From: Kineococcus rhizosphaerae
GTDB taxonomy: Bacteria > Actinomycetota > Actinomycetes > Actinomycetales > Kineococcaceae
Assembly (NCBI RefSeq): GCF_003002055.1
Contig: NZ_PVZF01000001.1
Coordinates: forward strand, 310,001 to 374,000
Length of the DNA: 64,000 nt
Reading direction: 5' to 3'
Below, piece by piece: positions 1 through 8,404 of the stretch. Position 1 is the first letter of the stretch; the number at the start of each line of letters is the position of its first letter. The notes beneath the pieces are model-generated. The model was not told where the DNA came from. It made no database searches and worked only from the letters and a program-made list of their open reading frames with translations. A program made the translations under genes and the position numbers.

Positions 1-2
1 AC

Positions 3-212
3 GCCTACGACGAGGTCACCCCGTTCGTCCTCTACGACGACGTCGAGGACGAGCGTGACGATGACGAGGACGACGACGAGGACGACGAAGAGGACGACGA
101 AGAGGACGACGAAGAGGACGAGGACGAGGAGTCCGACGACGACTCCGACGAGGAGGACGACTCGGAGGACGACGGGCAGACCGGGGGCGAGGAGGTCCGG
201 CCGGTCCGCTGA
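3..212 (+). CDS. C-terminal end of an unidentified acidic protein (partial)
   Basis: The frame is open from the window edge and stops with TGA at 210-212; the start lies outside. The visible 69 residues begin with a short ordinary stretch containing TPFVLYDDV. They then become almost entirely Asp and Glu for about 45 residues, encoded by alternating GAC and GAG/GAA codons, before a short tail ending in RPVR. The tail is intrinsically disordered and strongly negative. The visible part is too small and low in complexity to assign a family. It lies 134 bases before uppP on the same strand. Confidence 0.6.
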   Translation, partial: AYDEVTPFVLYDDVEDERDDDEDDDEDDEEDDEEDDEEDEDEESDDDSDEEDDSEDDGQTGGEEVRPVR

Positions 213-346
213 CCCGTGGGGGGCCCGTGCCGCGCCCGCGCGCGGCACGGGCCCGCACCCGGCGGGGGAGCCGATAGCGTGCGGCCCGTGCCGATCCCCG
301 TACCCACCCGGACCGTCCGCTGCCCGCACCCCGGAGGTGCCGCGGC

Positions 347-1195
347 GTGAGCATGGGTCTCCTCGAAGGCGCCTTCCTCGGCCTCGTGCAGGGCCTCACC
401 GAGTTCCTGCCCATCTCCTCCAGCGGGCACCTCGCCATCGTCGGGACGCTCATCGGCGCGTCCGACCCCGGTGCCGCCTTCACGGCCATCTGCCAGCTGG
501 GCACCGAGGCCGCGGTCATCCTGTACTTCCGCGAGGACATCGCCCGCATCGTCAGCCGCTGGGCCCTGTCGCTGGCCGGCCGGGTGCCCCGCGACGACCC
601 CGACGCCCGGATGGGCTGGCTCGTCATCCTGGGGACCATCCCCATCGGTCTCCTCGGGCTGCTGTTCCAGGACGCCATCGAGACGTCCCTGCGCGGGTTC
701 GCCGTCATCGCGACCACCCTGTGGGTGTTCGCCCTCCTGCTCGGCGCGGCCGACCGGTACGGGCGCAAGGAGCGCACGCTCGACCGGCTGACCTGGAAGC
801 ACGGCGTGCTGTTCGGGCTCGCGCAGGCGCTGGCGCTCATCCCCGGGGTCTCCCGCTCGGGGGGGACGATCACGATGGGGCTGCTGCTCGGCTACACGCG
901 CGAGGCCGCGGCGCGCTACTCGTTCCTGCTGGCCATCCCCGCCGTCGTCCTGTCGGGCTTCTACCAGCTGTACGACGAGGTGAGCAGCGGCGCGGCGATC
1001 GCGTGGGCGCCCACTGCGGTCGCGACGGTCGTCGCGTTCGTCGTCGGGTTCGTCGTCATCGCCTGGCTGATGCGCTTCATCACCACCCACAGCTACCGCG
1101 GGTTCGTGGTGTACCGGATCGCGCTGGCCGCCGTCGTGTACGTCCTGGTGTTCACCGACGTGCTGCCCGCCTGGAACGGGACGGACTTCGGCTGA
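347..1195 (+). CDS. uppP: Undecaprenyl-diphosphatase UppP (BacA family)
   Basis: This integral membrane enzyme removes a phosphate from undecaprenyl diphosphate, so the lipid carrier can be reused for peptidoglycan and other wall polymers. Loss of activity gives bacitracin sensitivity in known members. The 282-residue length is normal. Family signatures are visible: an early [12 protein letters not shown] segment (about residues 18-29) and GVSRSGGT near residue 168, which together form the active site. Several hydrophobic segments follow. The GTG at 347 is chosen because a GGAGGT site at 333-338 is correctly spaced for it; the ATG two codons later is too far. The gene converges on corA with a 36-base gap. 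Confidence 0.95.
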   Translation: MSMGLLEGAFLGLVQGLTEFLPISSSGHLAIVGTLIGASDPGAAFTAICQLGTEAAVILYFREDIARIVSRWALSLAGRVPRDDPDARMGWLVILGTIPIGLLGLLFQDAIETSLRGFAVIATTLWVFALLLGAADRYGRKERTLDRLTWKHGVLFGLAQALALIPGVSRSGGTITMGLLLGYTREAAARYSFLLAIPAVVLSGFYQLYDEVSSGAAIAWAPTAVATVVAFVVGFVVIAWLMRFITTHSYRGFVVYRIALAAVVYVLVFTDVLPAWNGTDFG

Positions 1196-1231
1196 CCCTG
1201 CGACGGCCCCCCCGGGCGCGAGCGGTCGGGC

Positions 1232-2290
1232 TCACAGCCAGCCCGACCGCTTGAACACCCGGTACAGCCCGACGCAGATCGCGACCATGGCCAGGACGCA
1301 CGCCGGGTAGCCGAACCGCCACGACAGCTCCGGCATGTGCTGGAAGTTCATGCCGTAGACCCCGGCGATGAGGGTCGGCACGGCGGCGATCGCGGCCCAG
1401 GCGGAGATCTTGCGCATGTCGTCGTTCTGCCGCACGGACACCTGCGCCAGGTGCGCGTTGAGGATGTCCGTGAGCAGCCGGTCGTAGGTCTCGACGTGCT
1501 CCACCGTGCGCACGAGGTTGTCGAGCACGTCCCGCAGGACCAGGCGCGCCTGGTCGTCGATGTGGTGCACGCCGTCCGGCTCGTCCCGCTCGTCCGCGCC
1601 GTCGTCCTCCACGAGCCTCTTGAGCGGGGCCACCAGCGGGAAGGCGCCGCGGCGCACCTCCAGCACCTCCCGCTTGAGGGAGTAGATGCGCTGGGCGTCG
1701 GAGCTGCGGCTGGGGGAGAAGACCTGCTCCTCGACCTCCTCGACGTCCTGCTCCAGCTCGGAGTCGATCGTGGTGTAGCCGGCGACGACGTGCTCCATCA
1801 CGGCGTGCAGCACCCCCTTGGGCCCGCGGCGCAGCGGGCGGGCGCCCGAGTCCACCTCGTGCCGGACCTGGCGCAGGACGGTGCTGTCGCCGCGGCGCAC
1901 CGTGACGACGAACCGGCGCCCGACGAAGAGCATGACCTCGCCGGTCTCCACGGTGGAGGTGTCGTCGAAGTACTCCAGCACCTTCAGCACGACGAAGACC
2001 GTCTCGCCGTACCGCTCGATCTTGGGCCGCTGGTGGCCGGTGACGGCGTCCTCGACGGCCAGGCGGTGCAGGTGCAGGGTCTGGGCGACGTCGCTGAACT
2101 CCTCGGCCGTCGGGTCCACGAGACCGAGCCACAGGAACGGGGGAGCGGGTTCGTCGGGCGCCACGTCCTGCGGGGGGAGGGGCCCCGCCTGGGTGGACTC
2201 GACGCGGCACTGCGCCAGGGCGGCGGCCAGGTCGGGGACCTCCTCGCGGCGCCCGTCGCGGTAGGAGGCGACATCGACGATCACCCGCAC
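1232..2290 (-). CDS. corA: CorA-family magnesium/cobalt transport protein
   Basis: CorA proteins are pentameric channels for Mg2+ uptake in the inner membrane. This 352-residue protein has the usual plan: a large cytoplasmic domain, then two membrane helices at the C-terminus. The signature GMN tripeptide, in YGMNFQHMPEL, lies at about residues 313-315 between the two helices, and the tail is basic (FKRSGWL). The GTG start at 2290 is followed by another GTG two codons later, so the exact start is uncertain. It is transcribed divergently from the phosphatase gene at 2414. I found no Mg2+ riboswitch in the 123-base gap. Confidence 0.92.
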   Translation of the reverse strand: MRVIVDVASYRDGRREEVPDLAAALAQCRVESTQAGPLPPQDVAPDEPAPPFLWLGLVDPTAEEFSDVAQTLHLHRLAVEDAVTGHQRPKIERYGETVFVVLKVLEYFDDTSTVETGEVMLFVGRRFVVTVRRGDSTVLRQVRHEVDSGARPLRRGPKGVLHAVMEHVVAGYTTIDSELEQDVEEVEEQVFSPSRSSDAQRIYSLKREVLEVRRGAFPLVAPLKRLVEDDGADERDEPDGVHHIDDQARLVLRDVLDNLVRTVEHVETYDRLLTDILNAHLAQVSVRQNDDMRKISAWAAIAAVPTLIAGVYGMNFQHMPELSWRFGYPACVLAMVAICVGLYRVFKRSGWL

Positions 2291-2401
2291 ATCGTGCCCC
2301 GCAGGTCCCTCACCCGCAGTAGCTGTAGAAGTTCAGTTACCGGAGCCAATCTCGATTCATCGTCGAGGTACCTCACAACCACTGCGGAAAGAACACGGCC
2401 C

Positions 2402-2407
2402 TAAGGT
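2402..2407 (+). promoter_or_regulatory. -10 element for a leaderless phosphatase transcript
   Basis: TAAGGT lies exactly six bases before the GTG at 2414. This places the likely transcription start on or next to the start codon. No Shine-Dalgarno sequence is present. Confidence 0.55.
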
Positions 2408-2413
2408 GGGGGC

Positions 2414-3142
2414 GTGCCGACCCTCCTGCTCGTCCGCCACGGCCGCAGCACGGCCAACACCGCCGGCGTCCTGGCCGGCTGGACCCCCGGGGTCCACCTC
2501 GACGACACGGGGAAGGAACAGGCACGGGCGCTGGGGCAGCGGATGGCGTCGCTCCCGCTGGCCGACGTGGTCGTGTCCCCGCTGGAACGGTGCCAGGAGA
2601 CGGCTGCGGCGCTCACCGCGGTGGACGGCCCCACCGGTCCCCGTCCCGCGCTGCGCACCGACGACCGGCTGGGGGAGTGCAAGTACGGCGACTGGACCGG
2701 CAAGGCGCTGAAGGACCTGGCCAAGGAGCCGCTGTGGCGCACGGTGCAGTCGCACCCGTCGGCCGCGGTGTTCCCGGGGCCGGAGGGTGAGGGGCTGGCG
2801 ACGATGCAGCACCGCGCCCTGGAGGCGGTCCGCGAGCACGACGCGCGGATCACCGCCGAGCACGGCGACGACGCCGTGTGGGTCGCGGTCACCCACGGCG
2901 ACGTCATCAAGGCGATCCTGGCCGACGCCCTCGGGATGCACCTGGACCTGTTCCAGCGGATCTCGCCCGATCCCTGCTCGGTCTCGGTGGTCCGGTACGC
3001 CCCGCTGCGTCCGTTCGTGCTGCGGATGAACGACTCCGGCGGCGACCTGTCGGGGTTCGCGCCGGCGAGGAAGAAGCGGCGTGCGACCCGGCGGCCCGCG
3101 AACAACGATGCGGTCGTCGGCGGCAGCACCGGCGCGGCGTAG
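2414..3142 (+). CDS. Histidine phosphatase, MSMEG_4193 type
   Basis: This member of the phosphoglycerate-mutase-like branch of the histidine phosphatase superfamily has an N-terminal LLLVRHGRSTAN motif, whose His forms the phospho-enzyme. A second histidine lies in the VAVTHGDV segment near residue 160. The 242-residue protein ends in a basic, low-complexity tail. The substrate is unknown. In actinobacteria this type (TIGR03848-like) sits beside DUF3090 and SCO1664-family genes and mshC, exactly as here. The GTG start is supported by the -10 hexamer six bases upstream. Its TAG stop is also the first three bases of the next gene's -10 element. Confidence 0.85.
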   Translation: MPTLLLVRHGRSTANTAGVLAGWTPGVHLDDTGKEQARALGQRMASLPLADVVVSPLERCQETAAALTAVDGPTGPRPALRTDDRLGECKYGDWTGKALKDLAKEPLWRTVQSHPSAAVFPGPEGEGLATMQHRALEAVREHDARITAEHGDDAVWVAVTHGDVIKAILADALGMHLDLFQRISPDPCSVSVVRYAPLRPFVLRMNDSGGDLSGFAPARKKRRATRRPANNDAVVGGSTGAA

Positions 3143-3145
3143 GTT
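3140..3145 (+). promoter_or_regulatory. -10 element of the DUF3090 gene, overlapping the upstream stop codon
   Basis: TAGGTT lies six bases before the ATG at 3152. Its first three bases are the TAG stop codon of the phosphatase gene, so the two signals share sequence. Confidence 0.55.
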
Positions 3146-3151
3146 GGGCGC

Positions 3152-3700
3152 ATGCCCGTCTACGACTACGACCCGCCGGAACGCTTCGTGGCGGGGACCG
3201 TCGGCGAGCCCGGCCAGCGCACCTTCTTCCTGCAGGCGCGCAGCGGTGCCCGGCTGACGTCGGTCGCCCTGGAGAAGGCGCAGGTCTCGGCGCTGGCCGA
3301 GCGCGTCGGGGAACTGCTGGACGAGATCGTGCGCCGCTCCGGGGGTTCGGCACCCGTGCCGGCGATGCCCGCGGCCGGCACCGAGGACACCGCGCCGCTG
3401 GAACTGCCCATCGAGGAGGAGTTCCGGGTCGGCACGATGAGCCTGGCCTGGGACGGCGAGCACGAGACCGTGGTCATCGAGTGCTTCGAGGTCAGCGAGG
3501 AGGACGTGGACCCCGAGGCCCCCGACGTGGGCCTGCAGCGCAACGTCCTGCGCGTGCACCTGGACGGCACGAGCGCGCGGGCGTTCGCGGCGCGCTCGTC
3601 GGCGCTGGTCGCCGCCGGCCGCCCGCCGTGCCCGTTCTGCGCCGGGCCGCTGGACCCCACCGGCCACGTGTGCCCGCGGGCGAACGGGTACCGGCGCTGA
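3152..3700 (+). CDS. DUF3090 family protein
   Basis: This 182-residue cytoplasmic protein has the actinobacterial DUF3090 pattern. It opens with YDYDPPERFVAGTVG and the segment GQRTFFLQA, and ends in a cysteine pair CPFC followed by GHVCPR about 11 residues later, which resembles a small zinc ribbon. No enzymatic function is established for the family. The ATG has a -10 hexamer six bases upstream and no ribosome-binding site, so the transcript is probably leaderless. The end overlaps the start of the SCO1664-family gene, which suggests the two are co-translated. Confidence 0.88.
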   Translation: MPVYDYDPPERFVAGTVGEPGQRTFFLQARSGARLTSVALEKAQVSALAERVGELLDEIVRRSGGSAPVPAMPAAGTEDTAPLELPIEEEFRVGTMSLAWDGEHETVVIECFEVSEEDVDPEAPDVGLQRNVLRVHLDGTSARAFAARSSALVAAGRPPCPFCAGPLDPTGHVCPRANGYRR

Positions 3701-4545
3701 ACGGCACCTTCGCCGGCGTCGGCGAGCAGGAGGCGCTCTCGCGGCTCGTCGCGGGGGAGATCCGGATCCGGGGCCGGCTGGCCGACGCGTCCAACGCCAC
3801 GCTGTACGCGACGGTGGGGACGGGTGAGGACGAGCTCGCCTGCGTCTACAAGCCCGTCTCGGGGGAGCGGCCGCTGTGGGACTTCCCCGACGAGACGCTC
3901 GCCCGGCGCGAGGTCGCCTCGTACGCGGTGTCGGCGACGACGGGCTGGCACGTGGTGCCGCCCACGGTGTTCCGGGACGGTCCGCTGGGGCCTGGGTCGG
4001 TCCAGCTGTGGTTGCAGCAGGACGGGGCGGACCCGGCCGACGCCGAGGACGTGGTCCTGCCCGCGCCGGGGGCCGGGCTCATCGACATCGTGGGCCTGCG
4101 CCGGGTCGAGCCGGGCTGGCACACCGTGCTGGAGGCCGAGGACGGCGGCGGGCGGCCCGTGGCGCTGGTGCACGCCGACGACCTGCGACTGCGGCGCATC
4201 GCGATCCTCGACGTCGTCCTGAACAACGCCGACCGCAAGGGCGGGCACGTCCTGCCGGGCTGGTCGGGCGCGGTTCACGGGGTGGACCACGGCCTGACGT
4301 TCCACGTCGAGCCGAAGCTGCGGACGGTCCTGTGGGGTTTCGGCGGTCAGCGGCTGCTCGCCGAGGAGCGCGAGGTGCTCGCTGTCCTGGTCGCCGACCT
4401 GGACGGCCCGCTGGGGGAGCTGCTGGAGCAGCTCCTCACGGTCGAGGAGGCCGTCGCGACGCTGGAGCGCGCCGAGCGCCTGCTGCGCGAGGACAGGTTG
4501 CCGCGTCCCCGCGGCCACCGCACGATCCCGTGGCCCCCGTTCTGA
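3670..4545 (+). CDS. SCO1664 family protein, PI3/PI4-kinase-like fold
   Basis: The product matches the actinobacterial SCO1664 family (TIGR03843-like), which has distant similarity to phosphatidylinositol 3/4-kinases; its real substrate is unknown. Kinase-like landmarks include CVYKPVSGERPLWDFP near the N-terminus, a probable ATP-binding lysine loop, then DVVLNNADRKGGHVL and VDHGLTFH, which resemble catalytic and metal-binding loops. The start is uncertain. GTG at 3670 gives 291 residues and overlaps DUF3090 by 31 bases; a CTG at 3697 overlapping its stop (CTGA) gives 282. Neither has a clear ribosome-binding site. The gene lies between DUF3090 and mshC, the usual order. Confidence 0.8.
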   Translation: MPAGERVPALNGTFAGVGEQEALSRLVAGEIRIRGRLADASNATLYATVGTGEDELACVYKPVSGERPLWDFPDETLARREVASYAVSATTGWHVVPPTVFRDGPLGPGSVQLWLQQDGADPADAEDVVLPAPGAGLIDIVGLRRVEPGWHTVLEAEDGGGRPVALVHADDLRLRRIAILDVVLNNADRKGGHVLPGWSGAVHGVDHGLTFHVEPKLRTVLWGFGGQRLLAEEREVLAVLVADLDGPLGELLEQLLTVEEAVATLERAERLLREDRLPRPRGHRTIPWPPF

Positions 4546-4562
4546 CTCGCCCGGCGGGGAGG

Positions 4563-4568
4563 TAGGTT
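4563..4568 (+). promoter_or_regulatory. -10 element for a leaderless mshC transcript
   Basis: TAGGTT lies six bases before the GTG at 4575. The same hexamer with the same spacing precedes the DUF3090 gene. Confidence 0.55.
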
Positions 4569-4574
4569 CGGGCC

Positions 4575-5834
4575 GTGCGTTCCTGGCCCGTCCCCTCCGT
4601 CCCGACCCTGCCCGGTCGGGGTCCCCGCGTGCACCTGCACGACACCGCGACCGGTGGGCTGGTGCCCGTCGGCCCGACCGAGGGCACGGCGACGCTGTAC
4701 GTGTGCGGCATCACGCCGTACGACGCGACGCACCTGGGTCACGCGAACACCTACGTCTCGTTCGACCTGCTGGGGCGGGCGTGGCGCGACGCGGGCCTGG
4801 ACGTGAACTACGTGCAGAACGTGACCGACGTCGACGACCCGCTGCTCGAACGCGCCGAGGCGACCGGCGTGGACTGGCGCGACCTCGCCGCGTCGCAGAT
4901 CGAGTTGTTCCGCGGTGACATGGAAGCCCTGTCCGTGGTCCCGCCGCAGGAGTACCTCGGGGTCGTCGAGGCCGTGGAACTCGTCGCGGCCGCCGTGCGC
5001 GAGCTGCTCGCGGCCGGTGCGGCGTACCGGGTTCCCGGGGTCGACGGCGGTCCGGACGGCGACGTCTACTTCCCCGTGGACGCCGACCCGGCCTTCGGCA
5101 CGGTCGGGAACTACGACGTGGCGACGATGCTCACGCTGTCGGCCGAACGCGGCGGGGACCCGGACCGCCCGGGCAAGCGGAACCCGCTGGACCCGCTGCT
5201 GTGGCGGGTGGAACGTCCGGGTGAACCGGCCTGGGAGGCCGGGGAACTGGGGCGCGGGCGCCCCGGCTGGCACATCGAGTGCTCGGCGATCGCGTTGCAG
5301 CACCTGGGGATGCCCATCGACGTGCAGGCGGGCGGGTCCGACCTGGTGTTCCCCCACCACGAGATGGGGGCCGCGCACGCGCACCTGCTGCGGCCGGGTT
5401 CACGGCCCTTCGCGCGGGCCTACGCGCACTCGGGGATGGTCGCCCTCGACGGCGAGAAGATGAGCAAGTCGAAGGGGAACCTCGTCCTCGTCTCCAAGCT
5501 GCGGGCGGCCGGCGTCGAGGCGGGCGCGATCCGGTTGGCGATCGTCGCCCACCACTGGCGCAGCGAGTGGGAGTGGACCGACGAAGTGCTGGCGACGGCG
5601 CGCGAGCGGTTCTCCGCGTGGAGCTCGGCCGTGGCGCGGCCGGTGGGCCCGGACGCGACGGCGCTGCTGCGGACCGTGCGTGAGCGGATGGCCGACGACC
5701 TCGACGCGCCGGGTGCGGTGGCCGCGGTCGACGCGTGGGTGGCCGGGGCGAACGCCGGGACCGGTGACGACCACGGCGCTCCGGCGCTGGTCCGGGACGT
5801 CGTCGCCGCCCTGCTGGGCGTCGAACTGGCCTGA
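4575..5834 (+). CDS. mshC: L-cysteine:1D-myo-inositol 2-amino-2-deoxy-alpha-D-glucopyranoside ligase MshC
   Basis: MshC joins cysteine to GlcN-Ins using ATP, the fourth step of mycothiol synthesis. It is a paralogue of cysteinyl-tRNA synthetase without the tRNA-binding C-terminus, and 419 residues is the expected length. The zinc-site cysteine lies in YVCGITPYD (about residue 44), the HIGH-like motif reads THLGHANT (about 52-59) and the KMSKS motif is KMSKSKGN (about 295). The segment [11 protein letters not shown] carries further zinc ligands. Mycothiol is the major actinobacterial thiol, so this gene supports the taxonomic call. It converges on the dipeptidase gene; a weak 6-bp inverted repeat spans both stops (5831-5853). 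Confidence 0.95.
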   Translation: MRSWPVPSVPTLPGRGPRVHLHDTATGGLVPVGPTEGTATLYVCGITPYDATHLGHANTYVSFDLLGRAWRDAGLDVNYVQNVTDVDDPLLERAEATGVDWRDLAASQIELFRGDMEALSVVPPQEYLGVVEAVELVAAAVRELLAAGAAYRVPGVDGGPDGDVYFPVDADPAFGTVGNYDVATMLTLSAERGGDPDRPGKRNPLDPLLWRVERPGEPAWEAGELGRGRPGWHIECSAIALQHLGMPIDVQAGGSDLVFPHHEMGAAHAHLLRPGSRPFARAYAHSGMVALDGEKMSKSKGNLVLVSKLRAAGVEAGAIRLAIVAHHWRSEWEWTDEVLATARERFSAWSSAVARPVGPDATALLRTVRERMADDLDAPGAVAAVDAWVAGANAGTGDDHGAPALVRDVVAALLGVELA

Positions 5835-5849
5835 GGCGTCCCGGCCCCC

Positions 5850-6893
5850 TCAGTCGACGGACGTCCCGTCCTGCGCGTCCTCCAGGACGCGCAGGACGTT
5901 GCCGCACGTCAGGGCCCGCAGGTCGGCGGCGGACCAGCCGCGGTCGGCGAGCGCCGTCAGCAGGGCCGGGTACGTCGAGACGTCCTCCAGGCCGTCGGGC
6001 AGCCGGTCGACGCCGTCGTAGTCGCCGCCGAGACCGACGTGGTCGATGCCGACGACGTCTCGGGCGTGTTCCAGGTGCGCGACGACGTCGGGCAGAGCGG
6101 CCCGCGGCGCGGGGCCGGTCCCGTCCCGGCGGTGGTCCGCGCAGGCCTGGTTCACGAACGCCGGGACGAACGTCACCATCAGGACTCCTCCGTTGCGCGG
6201 CAACCGTTCCAGGACGGTGTCGGGGACGTTGCGGGGGTGGTCGGTGACGGCCCGGCAGGAGGAGTGCGAGAACAGGACCGGCCGGGTGGTGGTGTCGAGG
6301 GCGTCGTGCATCGTGCGTTCGTGGACGTGGGAGAGGTCGACGAGCACCCCGATCCGGTTCATCTCGCGGACGACGTCGTGGCCGAAGGCGGTGAGCCCGT
6401 GCCCGACGGGCTCCCCGGTGGCCGAGGCCGCCCACGGGGTGTTGTCGTTGTGGGTCAGCGTCAGGTACGCGAGCCCGGCGCGGCGCAGTTCGCGCAGCAC
6501 CCCCAGGGAGCCGCCGATGCTGTGCCCGCCCTCGGCGCCGGGCAGGGACGCGATGCGGCCGGCGGCGATCGTGTCGCGCACCGCGGACGCGGTGGGGGTC
6601 CACGCGAAGACGTCGGGGTGGGTCAGGACGAGCCGGCGCACGAGGTCGACCTGCTCGAACGTCGCGACGACGGCGGCCGCCGGGTCGCCGTCGGAGGGGA
6701 CGTACACGGACCAGAACTGGGCGCCGACCCCGCCGGCGCGCAGCCGGGGGACGTCGGTGTGCAGGGCGGGCTGGTCGAGCAGCCCGGCCGCGGCGGGGTC
6801 GGAGCCGAACTGCTCCCGCAGTTCCCAGGCGAGGTCGTTGTGCCCGTCGAAGACCGGGTGGGTGCGCAGGACGTCGCGGTGCAGGTCGATCAC
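5850..6893 (-). CDS. Membrane-dipeptidase-like peptidase, family M19
   Basis: This 347-residue zinc dipeptidase belongs to the renal dipeptidase family. Metal ligands are visible in the early FDGHNDLAW motif (HxD), in GAEGGHSIGG with the bridging Glu, and in later histidines within VDLSHVHERT and FSHSSCRAV. Members cleave dipeptides, often tolerating D-residues; the bacterial substrate is rarely known. There is no signal peptide, so it is probably cytoplasmic. The GTG at 6893 follows a TAGCGT hexamer (plus-strand 6900-6905) by six bases, so the transcript is probably leaderless. Confidence 0.9.
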   Translation of the reverse strand: MIDLHRDVLRTHPVFDGHNDLAWELREQFGSDPAAAGLLDQPALHTDVPRLRAGGVGAQFWSVYVPSDGDPAAAVVATFEQVDLVRRLVLTHPDVFAWTPTASAVRDTIAAGRIASLPGAEGGHSIGGSLGVLRELRRAGLAYLTLTHNDNTPWAASATGEPVGHGLTAFGHDVVREMNRIGVLVDLSHVHERTMHDALDTTTRPVLFSHSSCRAVTDHPRNVPDTVLERLPRNGGVLMVTFVPAFVNQACADHRRDGTGPAPRAALPDVVAHLEHARDVVGIDHVGLGGDYDGVDRLPDGLEDVSTYPALLTALADRGWSAADLRALTCGNVLRVLEDAQDGTSVD

Positions 6894-6899
6894 GGGGGC

Positions 6900-6905
6900 A
6901 CGCTA
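6900..6905 (-). promoter_or_regulatory. -10 element for the leaderless dipeptidase transcript
   Basis: Read on the minus strand the hexamer is TAGCGT, six bases before the GTG at 6893. It lies directly beside the strong hairpin at 6908-6939 that ends the upstream AIM24 operon. Confidence 0.55.
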
Positions 6906-6907
6906 CG

Positions 6908-6939
6908 CCGCCCGGACCCCGTGGCCGGGGTCCGGGCGG
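6908..6939 (-). terminator. Hairpin terminator after the AIM24 genes
   Basis: A perfect 13-bp inverted repeat (CCGCCCGGACCCC and its complement) encloses a six-base loop. It lies 24 bases after the stop of the last AIM24 gene. No T-tract follows, as is usual in very GC-rich actinobacteria. Confidence 0.6.
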
Positions 6940-6962
6940 TGCGGGGCGCGGGGGCGTCCCGG

Positions 6963-7736
6963 TCACTGCTGGTGCTGCTGCAGCTCGGACTGGATGACGC
7001 CTGCGAGGTGGCGCAGCTGGTTCGGGCCGAGCTGCTGGACCTCGGCCTCCAGGCGTCGTACCACGTGCGGGTCCTCCAGGACCCGTTCGGAGCTCTGCAG
7101 CAGGACGGTCCCGGCGCCGGTGAAGTCGTACTGCCGTTCCTCGCCCGAGCGGGTGCCGAACAGGGCGCCGCGGGCGGCGCCGAGGAAGTGGCCCATCCAG
7201 CCGGCGTCGAAGTGCTGCGACGGGGCGGGGCAGTCGGCCCAGCCGACGAGCGCCTCGGGGTCCACCCGGACGGGCGGCTCGACGAAGACGACCGGTCCCG
7301 AGGAGCTGGCGAGGAACTTGCCCGTCCCGAGCAGGGTGAGGAACCCCGGGATGATGGACTCCTTGAGTTCCAGGCCGGCGTCGAACGCGAGCAGGTTCGC
7401 GGCCCGGACGGTGAGGTTCCCGTCGTCGAGGTCGTAGGAGTTGATGTCGTACCCGCGGTCGCCGAGCAGGACGTGGCCCTGGCCGTCGGCGACGACCCAG
7501 TCCCGGCTGTAGAGCGGGGAGGAGAACCTCGCCGCGACCATCGCGGTCATCGACGTCGCGGTGAGGGGTTCGAAGCGGATCGTCCCGCCCCCGGCGGGGT
7601 AGTAGGCGATCATCCGGCCCGTCTGGACGAACAGGGGACCGGTCAGCCGCACGCAGTACGCGTGGGGGTTGTCGGGCAGGTTGTCGTGGTCCGGCAGCGA
7701 CTGCGGGTCGAGGGGCTGGGGGCTGGTGGGGGCCAT
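6963..7736 (-). CDS. AIM24 family protein (third of three tandem copies)
   Basis: This 257-residue protein has the AIM24-type beta-rich fold. It has a repeated pattern of short strands, with FVQTGRMIAYYPAGGGTIRFEP near the start and AFDAGLELKESIIPGF in the middle. The bacterial function is unknown; the yeast namesake acts in mitochondrial inner-membrane organisation. It is the longest of the three copies and has extra N-terminal (about 25 residues, PQPLDPQSLPDHD) and C-terminal segments. The C-terminus ends in a helical, Gln-rich stretch, ELQQHQQ. The ATG at 7736 shares one base with the stop of the preceding gene (TGATG), so translation is coupled. Confidence 0.82.
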   Translation of the reverse strand: MAPTSPQPLDPQSLPDHDNLPDNPHAYCVRLTGPLFVQTGRMIAYYPAGGGTIRFEPLTATSMTAMVAARFSSPLYSRDWVVADGQGHVLLGDRGYDINSYDLDDGNLTVRAANLLAFDAGLELKESIIPGFLTLLGTGKFLASSSGPVVFVEPPVRVDPEALVGWADCPAPSQHFDAGWMGHFLGAARGALFGTRSGEERQYDFTGAGTVLLQSSERVLEDPHVVRRLEAEVQQLGPNQLRHLAGVIQSELQQHQQ

Positions 7737-8404
7737 CAGAGCTTCTCCTCGCTCGCCTGCACGTAGACGGTTCCCTCGCCGGACACCTTCAGCTGCACGC
7801 CTTCTCCCGATCCGCGGCCCACGGCGTCGCGCCACGACAGGGCCGTGGCGACGTCGAGGCGGAGGTCGCCCACGTGCGCGACGTAGGCCTGCGGGTCGAC
7901 GACGACCTGCCGGGAGCCGCCGACGCGCAGCGTGAACGTGCCGCCGTGGGACAGGAGCGCGACCGATCCGCGGCCGGACAGCTGCGTGGTGAACAGGCCC
8001 TGTCCGGTGACGGCGCCGCGCACGGCGCCGCGCAACCCGCCCTGCTGGCCGAGGAACACCACCGAGCTCGACATGCTCGCGTCGTGGGCGAGGAGGCGGT
8101 CCGCCTCGACGGACATCGGCTGGGACCCGTCGAGGTCGACGATGGTCACGTGGTGGCCGCGGAACCCGTAGTGGACGGTCCCGGTGCCCTCGGCGACCAT
8201 CAGCGGGACCGCCTCGCCCTGCATCCCGCGGGCGAGCGCCGAGGCGATGCCGCCGCCGTAGGTCCCGCCGCCGGGTCCGCCGACGACGGGGGAGAAGGTG
8301 ATGCGCCCGGTGGTGGCGAGCATGGCGCCGCGGCGGGCGAGGACCTCGGCTCCGGGGCGGACGTCGGCGAGGACGACCTTGGAGGTGACCTTGGTGAAGC
8401 CCAT
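7736..8404 (-). CDS. AIM24 family protein (second tandem copy)
   Basis: The 222-residue product is a paralogue of both neighbours. It carries the same blocks in the same order: an initial RRGAMLATTGRITFSP, a glycine-rich loop GGPGGGTYGGGI, then GQGLFTTQLSGRGSVALLS and a VVVDPQAYVAHVGDL segment. The last two blocks match GQGLFTTTVTGHGQVALLS and VVDPDAYIGSTGDL in the first copy, so they arose by tandem duplication. No signal peptide or membrane segment is evident. Start and stop both overlap the neighbouring genes by one base (TGATG), so the three genes form one operon. No function is known. Confidence 0.83.
   Translation of the reverse strand: MGFTKVTSKVVLADVRPGAEVLARRGAMLATTGRITFSPVVGGPGGGTYGGGIASALARGMQGEAVPLMVAEGTGTVHYGFRGHHVTIVDLDGSQPMSVEADRLLAHDASMSSSVVFLGQQGGLRGAVRGAVTGQGLFTTQLSGRGSVALLSHGGTFTLRVGGSRQVVVDPQAYVAHVGDLRLDVATALSWRDAVGRGSGEGVQLKVSGEGTVYVQASEEKL

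Noticed and set aside
2291-2413. M-box magnesium riboswitch before corA
   Set aside because: The gap is short, and none of the conserved M-box segments was recognisable.
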